A stretch of 12,883 bases of DNA, taken from NCBI GenBank assembly GCA_029779375.1, contig JAKPAR010000272.1:1-12883 (forward strand), given 5' to 3'. Source of the DNA: Bacillota bacterium (GTDB taxonomy: Bacteria > Bacillota > Clostridia > Tissierellales > Sporanaerobacteraceae). The notes below the pieces were generated by a model. It was not told where the DNA came from. It was given only the letters and a program-made list of their open reading frames with translations, and did no database searches. A program made the position numbers and the translations under genes. Of this stretch, positions 1 through 7,696 are shown in pieces; the stretch's first letter is position 1, and each line of letters opens with the position of its first letter.

Positions 1-138
1 ATATTTTACAATATCTCCAATTAGACCTTTATCCAAAAATATGGTGAAATTGTCTTTTTTGACTATTCCTCCACCTTCATAATTTATATCTATTATTTCT
101 CCTTCCAATATATCTCCAATCTTAACTGAAGTATCCAT
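1..138 (-). CDS. RlmD/RumA-like 23S rRNA (uracil-5-)-methyltransferase, N-terminal fragment (TRAM domain)
   Basis: Only the first 46 codons are present; the gene runs off the left edge. The peptide begins MDTSVKIGDILEGEIIDINY and continues with a run of glycines and an F-x-x-x-G-L-x-G-D pattern. This is the small beta-barrel TRAM domain that sits at the N terminus of RumA/RlmD-type methyltransferases, which use S-adenosylmethionine to make 5-methyluridine in 23S rRNA. The start is the ATG at 136-138 because an AGGAGG site at 145-150 lies six bases upstream. The in-frame ATG at 142-144 is too close to that site. The gene has its own promoter and a structured leader. The catalytic domain and iron-sulfur cysteines are not visible, so another TRAM protein (RlmC- or TrmA-type) is possible. 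Confidence 0.72.
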   Translation of the reverse strand, partial: MDTSVKIGDILEGEIIDINYEGGGIVKKDNFTIFLDKGLIGDIVKY

Positions 139-171
139 GAACATCCTCCTGTAATTAAATATAGTATACGT

Positions 172-210
172 GCAAAATGAGCCAAAGGATATTCCCTTGA
201 CTCATTTTGC
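172..210 (-). promoter_or_regulatory. Long stem-loop in the leader of the RlmD-like gene
   Basis: Two 17-base arms (172-188 and 194-210) enclose a 5-base loop. Read as minus-strand RNA every position pairs, with two G-U wobbles. Read as plus-strand RNA the same two positions become A-C mismatches. The structure therefore fits an RNA made from the minus strand. It begins about 12-15 bases after the predicted transcription start and ends about 21 bases before the ribosome binding site. No U-run follows, so it is not a standard terminator. It could protect the 5' end, be a protein-binding or processing site, or be a DNA-level operator. Confidence 0.6.
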
Positions 211-228
211 TAGAATCAGTATGCCTAT

Positions 229-257
229 ATTATATATTTTATTTTGATTATTGTCTA
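229..257 (-). promoter_or_regulatory. SigA-type promoter for the RlmD-like gene
   Basis: On the minus strand a -35 TAGACA (252-257, five of six consensus bases) and a perfect -10 TATAAT (229-234) are separated by exactly 17 bases. A run of seven A and seven T residues (257-270) lies just upstream of the -35 and could act as an UP element. It lies in the gap after the fxsA stop and points at the RlmD-like gene. No mapped start site is available. Confidence 0.7.
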
Positions 258-275
258 AAAAAATTTTTTTATACA

Positions 276-668
276 TTACCATTTCAAAAACAAGCTAGAA
301 TTTCCTTTTCGAATTTTATACTCTAATTTTTTCTTTATATATTTTTTATATAAATCTCTAGTTCCAGGAAGTATCATTGTGATTCCAATTATATCGGTAA
401 GAATTCCTGGTACTACTAAAAATATTCCACCTATTAAAATACTCACTCCTGTCAACAAATCATCACTAGGAATTCTACCTCGAGACAATTCTCTATTTAT
501 GCTTGATATGACAACTTTTCCTTCACTTCTTGCCAAATAATATCCAGCTATACCTGTGACTATTATGAGCATAACTGTAGTCCAAAATCCCATACTTTTA
601 GATGCTTTAACTAAAATGTATAAATCTATTATTGGCATAGCTATTATGAATGTCAATATCTTCCACAT
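276..668 (-). CDS. fxsA: FxsA family inner-membrane protein
   Basis: The 130-residue product starts MWKILTFIIAMPIIDLYILV. Hydrophobic segments lie near residues 4-20, 28-46 and 71-100, and a basic, lysine-rich tail follows. The segment L-V-V-P-G-I-L-T-D-I-I-G (84-95) matches the conserved PG-x-x-T-D motif of FxsA, a small cytoplasmic-membrane protein. In Escherichia coli its overproduction relieves phage T7 exclusion by the F plasmid; the normal role is unknown. I chose the ATG at 666-668 over an in-frame ATG 14 codons upstream. It aligns with the family N terminus, has an AGGAG site at 676-680 and lies two bases after the preceding stop. It is the last gene of the DUF2007-pfkA-pyk-thioesterase-fxsA unit, and no U-run terminator follows. 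Confidence 0.88.
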   Translation of the reverse strand: MWKILTFIIAMPIIDLYILVKASKSMGFWTTVMLIIVTGIAGYYLARSEGKVVISSINRELSRGRIPSDDLLTGVSILIGGIFLVVPGILTDIIGITMILPGTRDLYKKYIKKKLEYKIRKGNSSLFLKW

Positions 669-670
669 AT

Positions 671-1093
671 TTATTCTCCTTTTTCTAATACCTCTTCCAA
701 AACTCTCCATTCATCTTTAAATCTTCTTCTAAAATTTATAGGCTTTAGTTCTTTATCTACAAATGCATGTTTGGTAAATCCTTCTACAAGTAAAGTATTG
801 TCACTTTTCCTAAATATTTTATAGTCTAGTTTAAGTCTTACACCCTTTAGTCCTGACAATTTCGTCTTTATAATGACCTCATCATCAAATTTAGCTGAAT
901 CTATATATTTGCAACCAGTTTCTATAACAGGAAGCAATACTCCCTTTTCTTCTAGTTCTCCACAAGGAAATCCTAATTCTCTAAAAAATTCATTCCTCCC
1001 AACTTCAAACCAAGTGAAGTAATTTCCATAATATACTACACCCATTTGATCTGTTTCTTTGTATCTAACTCTAATAGTAGTTTCATATTCCAT
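671..1093 (-). CDS. YbgC/FadM-type acyl-CoA thioesterase (hotdog fold)
   Basis: The 140-residue protein is close to the usual length of the 4-hydroxybenzoyl-CoA thioesterase family. The diagnostic N-terminal block is Y-K-E-T-D-Q-M-G-V-V-Y-Y-G-N-Y (11-25), followed by W-F-E-V-G-R. Asp15 corresponds to the catalytic aspartate of the family, which hydrolyses acyl-CoA or acyl-carrier thioesters in the cytoplasm; the true substrate cannot be told from sequence. The start at 1093 has a G-rich site (GGGGG, 1101-1105) that overlaps the pyk stop codon, with 11 bases between the genes, so translation is probably coupled. It ends two bases before fxsA. In proteobacteria ybgC goes with tol-pal; here it is at the end of a glycolytic unit, so no Tol link is implied. 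Confidence 0.87.
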   Translation of the reverse strand: MEYETTIRVRYKETDQMGVVYYGNYFTWFEVGRNEFFRELGFPCGELEEKGVLLPVIETGCKYIDSAKFDDEVIIKTKLSGLKGVRLKLDYKIFRKSDNTLLVEGFTKHAFVDKELKPINFRRRFKDEWRVLEEVLEKGE

Positions 1094-1104
1094 GTTTTGA
1101 CCCC

Positions 1105-2862
1105 CTATAATACTTTAGCTTCTCCTCTATATATAGAACCAGTAATACTGTCCACTGTTATAATATCTCCATCTTTTAAAATTTCAGTAGCCTCAGACAC
1201 ACCTACAACAGTTGGTATATTTAAATTGAGTCCTACTATTGCTGCATGAGAAGTAAGTCCTCCTTGTTCAGTTATGAGTGCAGAAGCCCTTTCTATATAG
1301 TCCATCATATCTCTATCTGTAGATGTACATACCAATATATCTTCTTCTTTAAACTTTTTCTCTAATTCATCTTTTGAATTTGCTACAACTACTTTTCCAG
1401 TAATAGCTTTATTTCCTATTCCTGTACCTTTAAGTAATACTTCACTTACAGTGTGAACTTTAATTAAATTCGTAGTACCAGATACTCCTACTGGTATACC
1501 TGCTGTGATAACTATTAAATCTCCCTGTTTTATATATCCTTTTTCTAAAGCACTATGAATAGATAATTCTATTACCTCATCAGTTGAAGTACTCTTTGAT
1601 GAAAGTACAGGATAAACACCCCACACTATAGATAATCTTCTCATTACATGCTCGGTTGTAGTTGCAGCTATGATAGGTGATTTTGGTCTAAATTTCGATA
1701 CCGCACTAGCAGTATATCCTGATGATGTAGCAGTAATTATAGCACTGACACCTAAATCTTGAGCTGTAGTACAAGTTGCCTTGCTTATGGCATTGGTTGT
1801 AGAAACTCCATTGGACTTAAATTTCATTTGAAGAATCTGTTTATAATCAAGAGCTTCTTCTGCCTTTATCGCTATATTGTACATAGTTTTAACAGCTTCT
1901 ACAGGATATTTACCTGCTGCAGTTTCTCCTGAAAGCATGATGGCATCTGCACCGTCAAATATTGCATTAGCCACATCTGTAGCCTCTGCTCTTGTAGGTC
2001 TAGGATTTCTTATCATTGAATCAAGCATCTGAGTTGCAATGATTACAGGTTTTCCTGCTTCATTACATTTTTTTATGATTTGTTTTTGAACAATTGGAAT
2101 TTCTTCAGTCTGTATTTCTACTCCTAAATCTCCCCTTGCCACCATAATAGCATCAGATACATTCAATATCTCATCTAAATTTTCTACTCCTTCTTGATTT
2201 TCAATCTTTGATATTATTTGAATATAGTCTCCATTATTTTCTTCCAATATCCTTCTTATCTCCAATACATCTTCTGCTTTTCTTATAAAAGAAGCAGCTA
2301 TGAAATCTATACCATTTTCTATTCCAAACAATATATCATCTATATCCTTCTTAGTAACAGCTGGTAGATTAATTTTTACACCCGGTACATTTATACCCTT
2401 GTGGTCACTTAATGGCCCGCCATTTTTAACAATGCATCTAATATCAGTATCATTAGCAATTTCCTCTACTTCTAATGCTATAAGTCCATCATCAATAAGT
2501 ACTCTATCTCCCACTTTTAAATCTTTTGGCAAATCTTTATAGCTCACTGCAACCATGGTAGAATCGCCAATTATATCTCTTGTAGTCAATGTAAATATTT
2601 GACCATCTTCTAACATTGCATTATTATCTTTAAACTTGCCAGTTCTTATCTCTGGCCCTTTTGTGTCAAGTATTATTCCAATAGGCAAATCCATTTGAGT
2701 TCTAACTTTTTTTATAGCATCTATTCTCTTTTTGTGCTCTTCATGATCTCCATGAGAAAAATTAAGTCTTGTAACATCAAGCCCAGCTAATACAAGTTGT
2801 TTTAAAATTTTCTCATCCTCTGATTTTGGACCTATTGTACAAATTATTTTTGTCTTTTTCAT
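1105..2862 (-). CDS. pyk: Pyruvate kinase with C-terminal phosphohistidine-swivel domain
   Basis: The 585-residue enzyme transfers phosphate from phosphoenolpyruvate to ADP, giving pyruvate and ATP, the last step of glycolysis. The barrel starts with K-I-I-C-T-I-G-P, then R32, N34 and S36 in T-R-L-N-F-S-H-G. The family signature I-I-S-K-I-E-N-Q-E-G carries the active-site lysine and metal-binding glutamate, and M-V-A-R-G-D-L-G-V-E follows. After the allosteric domain (about 355-475) comes an extra domain ending in G-G-L-T-S-H-A-A-I-V-G with His539, related to the mobile domain of PEP-utilising enzymes. This extension is typical of Bacillus and clostridial pyruvate kinases and explains the length beyond about 470 residues. 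It starts 17 bases after pfkA, behind a GGGGTGA site (2867-2873). Confidence 0.97.
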   Translation of the reverse strand: MKKTKIICTIGPKSEDEKILKQLVLAGLDVTRLNFSHGDHEEHKKRIDAIKKVRTQMDLPIGIILDTKGPEIRTGKFKDNNAMLEDGQIFTLTTRDIIGDSTMVAVSYKDLPKDLKVGDRVLIDDGLIALEVEEIANDTDIRCIVKNGGPLSDHKGINVPGVKINLPAVTKKDIDDILFGIENGIDFIAASFIRKAEDVLEIRRILEENNGDYIQIISKIENQEGVENLDEILNVSDAIMVARGDLGVEIQTEEIPIVQKQIIKKCNEAGKPVIIATQMLDSMIRNPRPTRAEATDVANAIFDGADAIMLSGETAAGKYPVEAVKTMYNIAIKAEEALDYKQILQMKFKSNGVSTTNAISKATCTTAQDLGVSAIITATSSGYTASAVSKFRPKSPIIAATTTEHVMRRLSIVWGVYPVLSSKSTSTDEVIELSIHSALEKGYIKQGDLIVITAGIPVGVSGTTNLIKVHTVSEVLLKGTGIGNKAITGKVVVANSKDELEKKFKEEDILVCTSTDRDMMDYIERASALITEQGGLTSHAAIVGLNLNIPTVVGVSEATEILKDGDIITVDSITGSIYRGEAKVL

Positions 2863-2879
2863 ATTTTCACCCCACTATA

Positions 2880-3839
2880 TTATATAGATAGTATTCTTGC
2901 TATCTCATACATATCTCTTCTAAAGACTCTTTTTTGAGAAAGAGCTTCATCTAAATCTAAATCCACTATTTCATTTTGACTTATACCTACTGCTCTTCCC
3001 CCTTTACCATCTAATAGTAGTTCTACGGCTCTATATCCCATCTGACTAGCCATGATTCTGTCAAAAGATGTAGGTGTTCCTCCTCTTTGTATATGACCAA
3101 GTATTGTAACTCTTGTCTCTCCACCAGTTTTTTCTTCTATTTCCTTTGCAATTTCATATGCATTTCCCACTCCTTCAGAAAGGACTATTATACTATGAAG
3201 TTTACCTCTATTTCTACCTTGAATAACTTTTCTGCAAACTGCATCTATATCTATTTTTTCTTCTGGAACAATTATACTTTCTGCACCACCAGCCAGTCCT
3301 GCATAAAGGGCTATATCTCCACAATGTCTTCCCATTACTTCTACAATATTTGCTCTACCGTGGGAACTGGAAGTATCCCTGATTTTACTTATAGCATCTA
3401 CTACAGTTTCAACTGCAGTATAAAAACCTATAGTATAATCTGTATATCCCATATCATTGTCTATGGTACAAGGAATTCCAATAGTTGGAATGCCTTTGTC
3501 ACTTAAAGTCTTTGCGCCCCTAAAAGAGCCATCTCCACCCAATACTATTAACCCATCAATATTGAATACTTCTATGATATTTACTGCTTTATTTAATCCT
3601 TCTTCTGTGGTAAATTCATCACATCTAGCAGTTCTAAGTATGGTTCCTCCTCTATGGATTATATCTGCTACACTAGAAAGATTCATTTCTTCAATATTTC
3701 CATTTATAAGTCCATTATACCCTTGTTTAATACCCAATATTCTTGCTTTGTTATAAATGCCAGTTCTTACTACAGCTCTTATAGCTGCATTCATTCCTGG
3801 TGCATCTCCACCACTAGTTAAGACCCCGATAGTTTTCAT
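2880..3839 (-). CDS. pfkA: ATP-type 6-phosphofructokinase
   Basis: The 319-residue protein makes fructose 1,6-bisphosphate, the committed step of glycolysis. It is collinear with the E. coli enzyme. The nucleotide loop S-G-G-D-A-P-G-M-N (9-17) and G-G-D-G-S (101-105) carry Gly104, the ATP-type residue. The catalytic T125-I-D127-N-D129, and R162, R171, E222, R243, H249 and R252 for fructose 6-phosphate, are all present. R21, R25, D59, R154, E187, K213 and H215 of the effector site are also kept, so ADP/PEP-type allosteric control is likely. Position 124, normally Gly in ATP enzymes and Lys in pyrophosphate enzymes, is Cys (codon TGT). The ATG at 3839 has a strong GAGGAGG site (3846-3852). It lies between the DUF2007-like gene (23 bases) and pyk (17 bases). 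Confidence 0.97.
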   Translation of the reverse strand: MKTIGVLTSGGDAPGMNAAIRAVVRTGIYNKARILGIKQGYNGLINGNIEEMNLSSVADIIHRGGTILRTARCDEFTTEEGLNKAVNIIEVFNIDGLIVLGGDGSFRGAKTLSDKGIPTIGIPCTIDNDMGYTDYTIGFYTAVETVVDAISKIRDTSSSHGRANIVEVMGRHCGDIALYAGLAGGAESIIVPEEKIDIDAVCRKVIQGRNRGKLHSIIVLSEGVGNAYEIAKEIEEKTGGETRVTILGHIQRGGTPTSFDRIMASQMGYRAVELLLDGKGGRAVGISQNEIVDLDLDEALSQKRVFRRDMYEIARILSI

Positions 3840-3862
3840 ATTTTTCCTCCTCTGATACTGTA

Positions 3863-4057
3863 TTAAATTATTCCTAAATCTACTAAAAAAGATTGTACTT
3901 CTTGTGCTTCAAATTCAGGAGCAAGTATTTCATATAAAGTGTTATCTCCCTCTTTTGAGAATGTATTTATTTTAACTAAAAACCCCTCCTCGTTTAGTAA
4001 GTTTTCTATTTTTTTTGCTATATCATATCCTTCTGCTACATATATTGCAGTCCACAT
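3863..4057 (-). CDS. DUF2007-like small protein
   Basis: This 64-residue protein starts [20 protein letters not shown] and continues with E-G-F-L-V-K-I and [13 protein letters not shown]. This is the beta-alpha-beta pattern of the DUF2007 family, sometimes called a putative signal-transducing protein; no biochemical activity is established. It has no signal peptide or membrane segment, so it is likely cytosolic. I chose the ATG at 4055-4057 because an AAGGAG site at 4067-4072 precedes it and the family starts this way. A longer frame from 4156 overlaps the end of dnaE and the promoter. It is the first gene of the pfkA-pyk unit, 23 bases before pfkA, so a role tied to glycolytic expression is possible but is inference. 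Confidence 0.82.
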   Translation of the reverse strand: MWTAIYVAEGYDIAKKIENLLNEEGFLVKINTFSKEGDNTLYEILAPEFEAQEVQSFLVDLGII

Positions 4058-4093
4058 TTTCTCGCACTCCTTAAACAATTGTATTGTAAACTC

Positions 4094-4102
4094 ATTATAG
4101 CA
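4094..4102 (-). promoter_or_regulatory. Extended -10 promoter of the DUF2007-pfkA-pyk-thioesterase-fxsA unit
   Basis: In the 80-base gap after dnaE the minus strand reads TGCTATAAT, a perfect -10 hexamer (4094-4099) with the upstream TG of extended -10 promoters. The -35 region 17 bases upstream is A-rich and matches consensus poorly (TAAAAA). The predicted start near 4087 gives a leader of about 30 bases. I saw no clear cre or CggR-type operator. Confidence 0.65.
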
Positions 4103-4137
4103 TAATTTTCTATATTTTTTTATCCCATTTGATTTTC

Positions 4138-7100
4138 TTAACAAATTTTTACACAATTTTCTCCTAGTATATCTTTCAATTTTTTTATTAATTCTTCATT
4201 TTCTCCATCAACCCAATAATTTCTATCAGCCATTATTACCTTTTTCTCATATTCAAGGTACACATATACAGGCATATCTCCGCTATATTTTACAAATATA
4301 TTTTTAAGATATTCAAATGTTTTAAGTCCATCATCTTTTTCAAGCTTTATATACAATTTTCCCTTTTTATATTTATTTAGGGGAACAATAGATTCACAAA
4401 TAATTTTAGGTTCGTCTTCTTCGCTCAAACTAATTCTACCTTCTACTACAACTATATTGTCTTCATCTAAGTACTTCAAATATCTATCATATATCTTTGG
4501 AAACACTATTACTTCTATAGCTCCGTAGAGATCTTCCAATGTGATAAAAGCCATCATATTGTTGTTTTTAGTTATTTTATTCTTTTTATTATTTATGATT
4601 CCTCCTAAAATTACTTTTTTCCCATCTTGAAGTTCTGTATTTATCAATTCTCCATTTATGTCTTCTTCTAGTTGAAATAGTTCCGCAGTAGTGACTGTGG
4701 ATATTTTCTTTAGTTCACTTTCATAAGGAGCTAGTGGATGACCACTTATATATATACCTAGCATCTCTTTTTCCATGGTGAGAAGATTTTTTTGAGGAAA
4801 CTCGCTTAAATTTGGCAAGTTGTCCTCTTCTATTTCTCCACTCATGGATTCAAACAAAGAACATTGACCCTCAATATTTCTTTTCTTATCTTCATGAACG
4901 CTGTCAATTATTTTCTCAAATACAGCTAAAGCTTGGGCTCTATTAGCTCCTAGAGATTCTGTAGCTCCACATTTTATCAAGCTTTCAATTGCCCTCTTAT
5001 TTATAGCTTGGGAATCAACTTTTTCTACTCTCTGACAAAATTCAGTTAAGCTCCTAAAAGGGCCATCTTCTCTAGCTTTTATTATAGCGTTTATAAGACT
5101 CTCTCCCACATTTTTTACTGCACGAAGTCCAAATCTTATCTTGCCATTGGATACAGTGAATTTCCCATAGCTTTCATTTATATCAGGCGGAAGTATATCT
5201 ATGCCAAGTCTCTTACATTCTTGAATATATAGAGAAACTGAATTCGTATTTCCCATGACACTAGAAATCAGTGCTGCCATAAATTCTACTGGATAATAAT
5301 ACTTTAACCAAGCTGTCCTATAAGCTACCATAGCATAAGCTGCTGAATGAGATTTGTTAAATGCATATTTGGCAAAATCTATCATCTCGTCATAAATTTT
5401 ATTTGCAGATACTTCATCTACACCATTTCTTATGGCTCCAGCTATTTCTATTTCTCCATCTTCTCCTATTTTTCCATAGATAAAATTCTTTCTTTCTTCT
5501 TCCATCACATCCATCTTCTTTTTACTCATAGCACGTCTCACTAAATCTGCCCTTCCCATGGAAAAACCGCCAATATCCCTTACTATTTGCATTACTTGCT
5601 CTTGATAAACAATGCAACCATAAGTCACTTTTAATATGGGTTCCAATTTAGGATGTAGATACTTAATTTTTGAAGGATCATTTTTGCTTTCAATATATTT
5701 AGGTATTTGATTCATAGGCCCTGGTCTAAATAGTGAATTGGCTGCAACAATGTTTTCAAATCCCGTAGGCTTAAGTTCCTTTAAAAACTGTCTCATTCCT
5801 GCACTTTCAAATTGAAACACACCCAGAGTTTCAGCATTTTCAAACATTTTATATATATTTTCATCATCATAAGTAAAATTGGAAAAATCTACTTTAACTC
5901 CATGATTTTCTTCAATCAAATTTACTGCATCCCTTATGACTGTAAGGGTTCTTAAACCTAAAAAGTCCATCTTAAGTAAACCCAATTCTTCCAATTCTGT
6001 CATAGTGAATTGTGTAGTTATAGAATCATTGTTTCTCGACAACGGAACATATTCTCTGATGGGCTCTTTGGATATAACTACTCCTGCAGCATGAGTAGAC
6101 GTATGACGTGGCAATCCTTCTACTGCCATTGCTAAATCTATAAGTTCTTCTACTTCTTCTTTTTCATGATACATACTATTTAAATTTTTGTTGACCTCTA
6201 ATGCTTTTTTAATAGTCATACCCAATTCCATAGGTATTTGTTTTGCAATAAAATCGACCTCACCATAAGGCATATTTATAGCTCTGCCTACATCCCTAAT
6301 AGCACCTCTTGCTGCCATAGTACCAAATGTAACTATTTGAGCCACTCTATCTTCTCCATATTTTTTCACTACATAATCTATGACTTCTTCTCTTCTTTCA
6401 TAGCAAAAATCCACATCTATATCAGGCATAGTCACTCTTTCAGGATTCAAAAATCTTTCAAATATAAGCCCATATTTTAGTGGATCAATATCTATAATAC
6501 CTAGTGCATATGAAACTATGCTCCCAGCTGCAGAACCTCTCCCAGGCCCTACCATTATTCCATTGTCTTTTGAAAATTTAATGAAATCCCATACAATAAG
6601 AAAATAATCTGTATATCCCATTGTGACAATAGTATTAAATTCAAAGTTAAATCTATCCATTATTTCATCAGTTATCTTGTCATATCTCTTATTAAGACCT
6701 TCTATGCACAACTTTTTCAAATATCCCACATTGGTATAGCCTTCTGGAACTTCATATTTAGGCAAATGTAATGTATCAAAATCTATATCTACATTACATC
6801 TTTCACCTATCAATAAAGTATTGTCTATAGCTTCTTCTACGCCCTTAAATAGCTCTGACATTTCTTCATAGGATTTTAAATAGAATTCATCTGTAGGAAA
6901 CTTCATTCTATCTTCCTCATCAACGGTCTTTCCTGTTTGTATACATAATAGTACATCATGAACCTTTGCATCTTCCCTAGTCAAATAGTGAACATCATTG
7001 GTAGCAACCAATGGTATACCTGTTTCCTTGCTCAATTTTATCAATTCTTCGTTGACAAGCTTTTGCTCTCTGATACCATGATCTTGAAGTTCTAAAAAGA

Positions 7101-7617
7101 AATTATTTTCTCCAAATATATCCCTATATATCAACGCAGTTTTTTTAGCACCTTCAAAATCCCCATTTAATATTTTGTTTTGTACTTCTCCACCTAAACA
7201 AGCACTAGTAGCTATCAATCCTTTGCTATATTTTTTCAAAACTTCATGGTCCACTCTAGGTTTGTAATAAAATCCATTTACATATCCTTCAGAAACTATC
7301 TTCATCAAATTGGAATAGCCCTCATTATTTTCTGCCAATAAAACTAAATGATAGGGGCTTTTTTCTTTTGGATCTTTGTCTGTATATTTACCTTTGGAAA
7401 TATATATTTCACAACCTAATATAGGTTTTATTCCTCTCTTTTTTGCTTCTTTATAAAAACCAATTACTCCAAACATAGCACCGTGATCTGTAATAGCAAT
7501 AGAATCCATATTAAGTTCTACAGCTTTATCTAACAATTCCCCTATTCTATTGGCCCCATCAAGTAGACTATATTCAGTATGAACATGAAGATGTACAAAC
7601 TTGCCTTTATTATCCAT
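4138..7617 (-). CDS. dnaE: DNA polymerase III alpha subunit (DnaE type)
   Basis: The 1159-residue replicative polymerase subunit has the DnaE layout, not the PolC one. The N-terminal PHP domain keeps its metal-binding pattern (H11-V-H13, D44-H45-G, E70). The polymerase core has G-P-G-R-G-S-A-A-G-S, then P-D-I-D-V-D-F with D399, D401 and D403, and Asp551 in M-D-F-L-G-L, matching the three catalytic aspartates. A helix-hairpin-helix region leads to Q918-C-S-L-F, which resembles a sliding-clamp binding motif. An OB-fold (about 1000-1070, G-G-I-I-N-N through I-E-V-I-V-F-P) and a short C-terminal domain follow. No inserted DEDD exonuclease is visible, so proofreading would come from PHP or another protein. 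An AAAGGG site (7625-7630) precedes the start. No strong promoter is visible in the 79-base gap upstream. Confidence 0.97.
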   Translation of the reverse strand: MDNKGKFVHLHVHTEYSLLDGANRIGELLDKAVELNMDSIAITDHGAMFGVIGFYKEAKKRGIKPILGCEIYISKGKYTDKDPKEKSPYHLVLLAENNEGYSNLMKIVSEGYVNGFYYKPRVDHEVLKKYSKGLIATSACLGGEVQNKILNGDFEGAKKTALIYRDIFGENNFFLELQDHGIREQKLVNEELIKLSKETGIPLVATNDVHYLTREDAKVHDVLLCIQTGKTVDEEDRMKFPTDEFYLKSYEEMSELFKGVEEAIDNTLLIGERCNVDIDFDTLHLPKYEVPEGYTNVGYLKKLCIEGLNKRYDKITDEIMDRFNFEFNTIVTMGYTDYFLIVWDFIKFSKDNGIMVGPGRGSAAGSIVSYALGIIDIDPLKYGLIFERFLNPERVTMPDIDVDFCYERREEVIDYVVKKYGEDRVAQIVTFGTMAARGAIRDVGRAINMPYGEVDFIAKQIPMELGMTIKKALEVNKNLNSMYHEKEEVEELIDLAMAVEGLPRHTSTHAAGVVISKEPIREYVPLSRNNDSITTQFTMTELEELGLLKMDFLGLRTLTVIRDAVNLIEENHGVKVDFSNFTYDDENIYKMFENAETLGVFQFESAGMRQFLKELKPTGFENIVAANSLFRPGPMNQIPKYIESKNDPSKIKYLHPKLEPILKVTYGCIVYQEQVMQIVRDIGGFSMGRADLVRRAMSKKKMDVMEEERKNFIYGKIGEDGEIEIAGAIRNGVDEVSANKIYDEMIDFAKYAFNKSHSAAYAMVAYRTAWLKYYYPVEFMAALISSVMGNTNSVSLYIQECKRLGIDILPPDINESYGKFTVSNGKIRFGLRAVKNVGESLINAIIKAREDGPFRSLTEFCQRVEKVDSQAINKRAIESLIKCGATESLGANRAQALAVFEKIIDSVHEDKKRNIEGQCSLFESMSGEIEEDNLPNLSEFPQKNLLTMEKEMLGIYISGHPLAPYESELKKISTVTTAELFQLEEDINGELINTELQDGKKVILGGIINNKKNKITKNNNMMAFITLEDLYGAIEVIVFPKIYDRYLKYLDEDNIVVVEGRISLSEEDEPKIICESIVPLNKYKKGKLYIKLEKDDGLKTFEYLKNIFVKYSGDMPVYVYLEYEKKVIMADRNYWVDGENEELIKKLKDILGENCVKIC

Positions 7618-7660
7618 ATAAAAACCCTTTCTATTGTTTTCTTATAATATTTTATCACAT

Positions 7661-7695
7661 ATAAAATAAAACTCCTATATTTTCTAGGAGTTTTT
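7661..7695 (-). terminator. Rho-independent terminator of the HD-GYP gene
   Basis: Ten-base arms AAAACTCCTA (7668-7677 on the plus strand) and TAGGAGTTTT (7685-7694) enclose a 7-base loop. In minus-strand RNA the stem is followed by a T-rich stretch (TTTTATTTTAT). It starts one or two bases after the HD-GYP stop and so separates that gene from dnaE. The symmetrical A/T flanks mean weak action on the other strand is also possible. Confidence 0.85.
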
Positions 7696-7696
7696 A

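Noticed and set aside
257..270. A7T7 palindrome as a terminator for the glycolytic unit
   Set aside because: An A/T-only stem with no loop is too weak. It fits better as an A-tract upstream of the -35 element.
669..710. A 14-codon upstream extension of fxsA inside the thioesterase gene
   Set aside because: It has no ribosome binding site, and the downstream ATG has AGGAG plus the conserved family N terminus.
3087..3756. Plus-strand open frames of 99-139 codons within pfkA
   Set aside because: They are antisense shadows of a clearly conserved gene, with biased composition and no recognisable domain. The same holds for similar frames within pyk, dnaE, whiA and yvcK.
4084..4099. A cre-like (CcpA) operator in the pfkA-unit promoter
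   Set aside because: Only the left half (TGTAAAC) resembles cre; the central CG and the right half are missing.
4058..4156. A 33-codon upstream extension of the DUF2007-like gene
   Set aside because: It crosses the predicted promoter and the dnaE stop. The family-type start MWT has its own AAGGAG site.
7618..7667. A promoter for dnaE in the short gap after the HD-GYP terminator
   Set aside because: TATTAT and TATAAG occur, but no -35 with more than two or three matches is at the right spacing. dnaE may be read from a weak promoter I cannot support.
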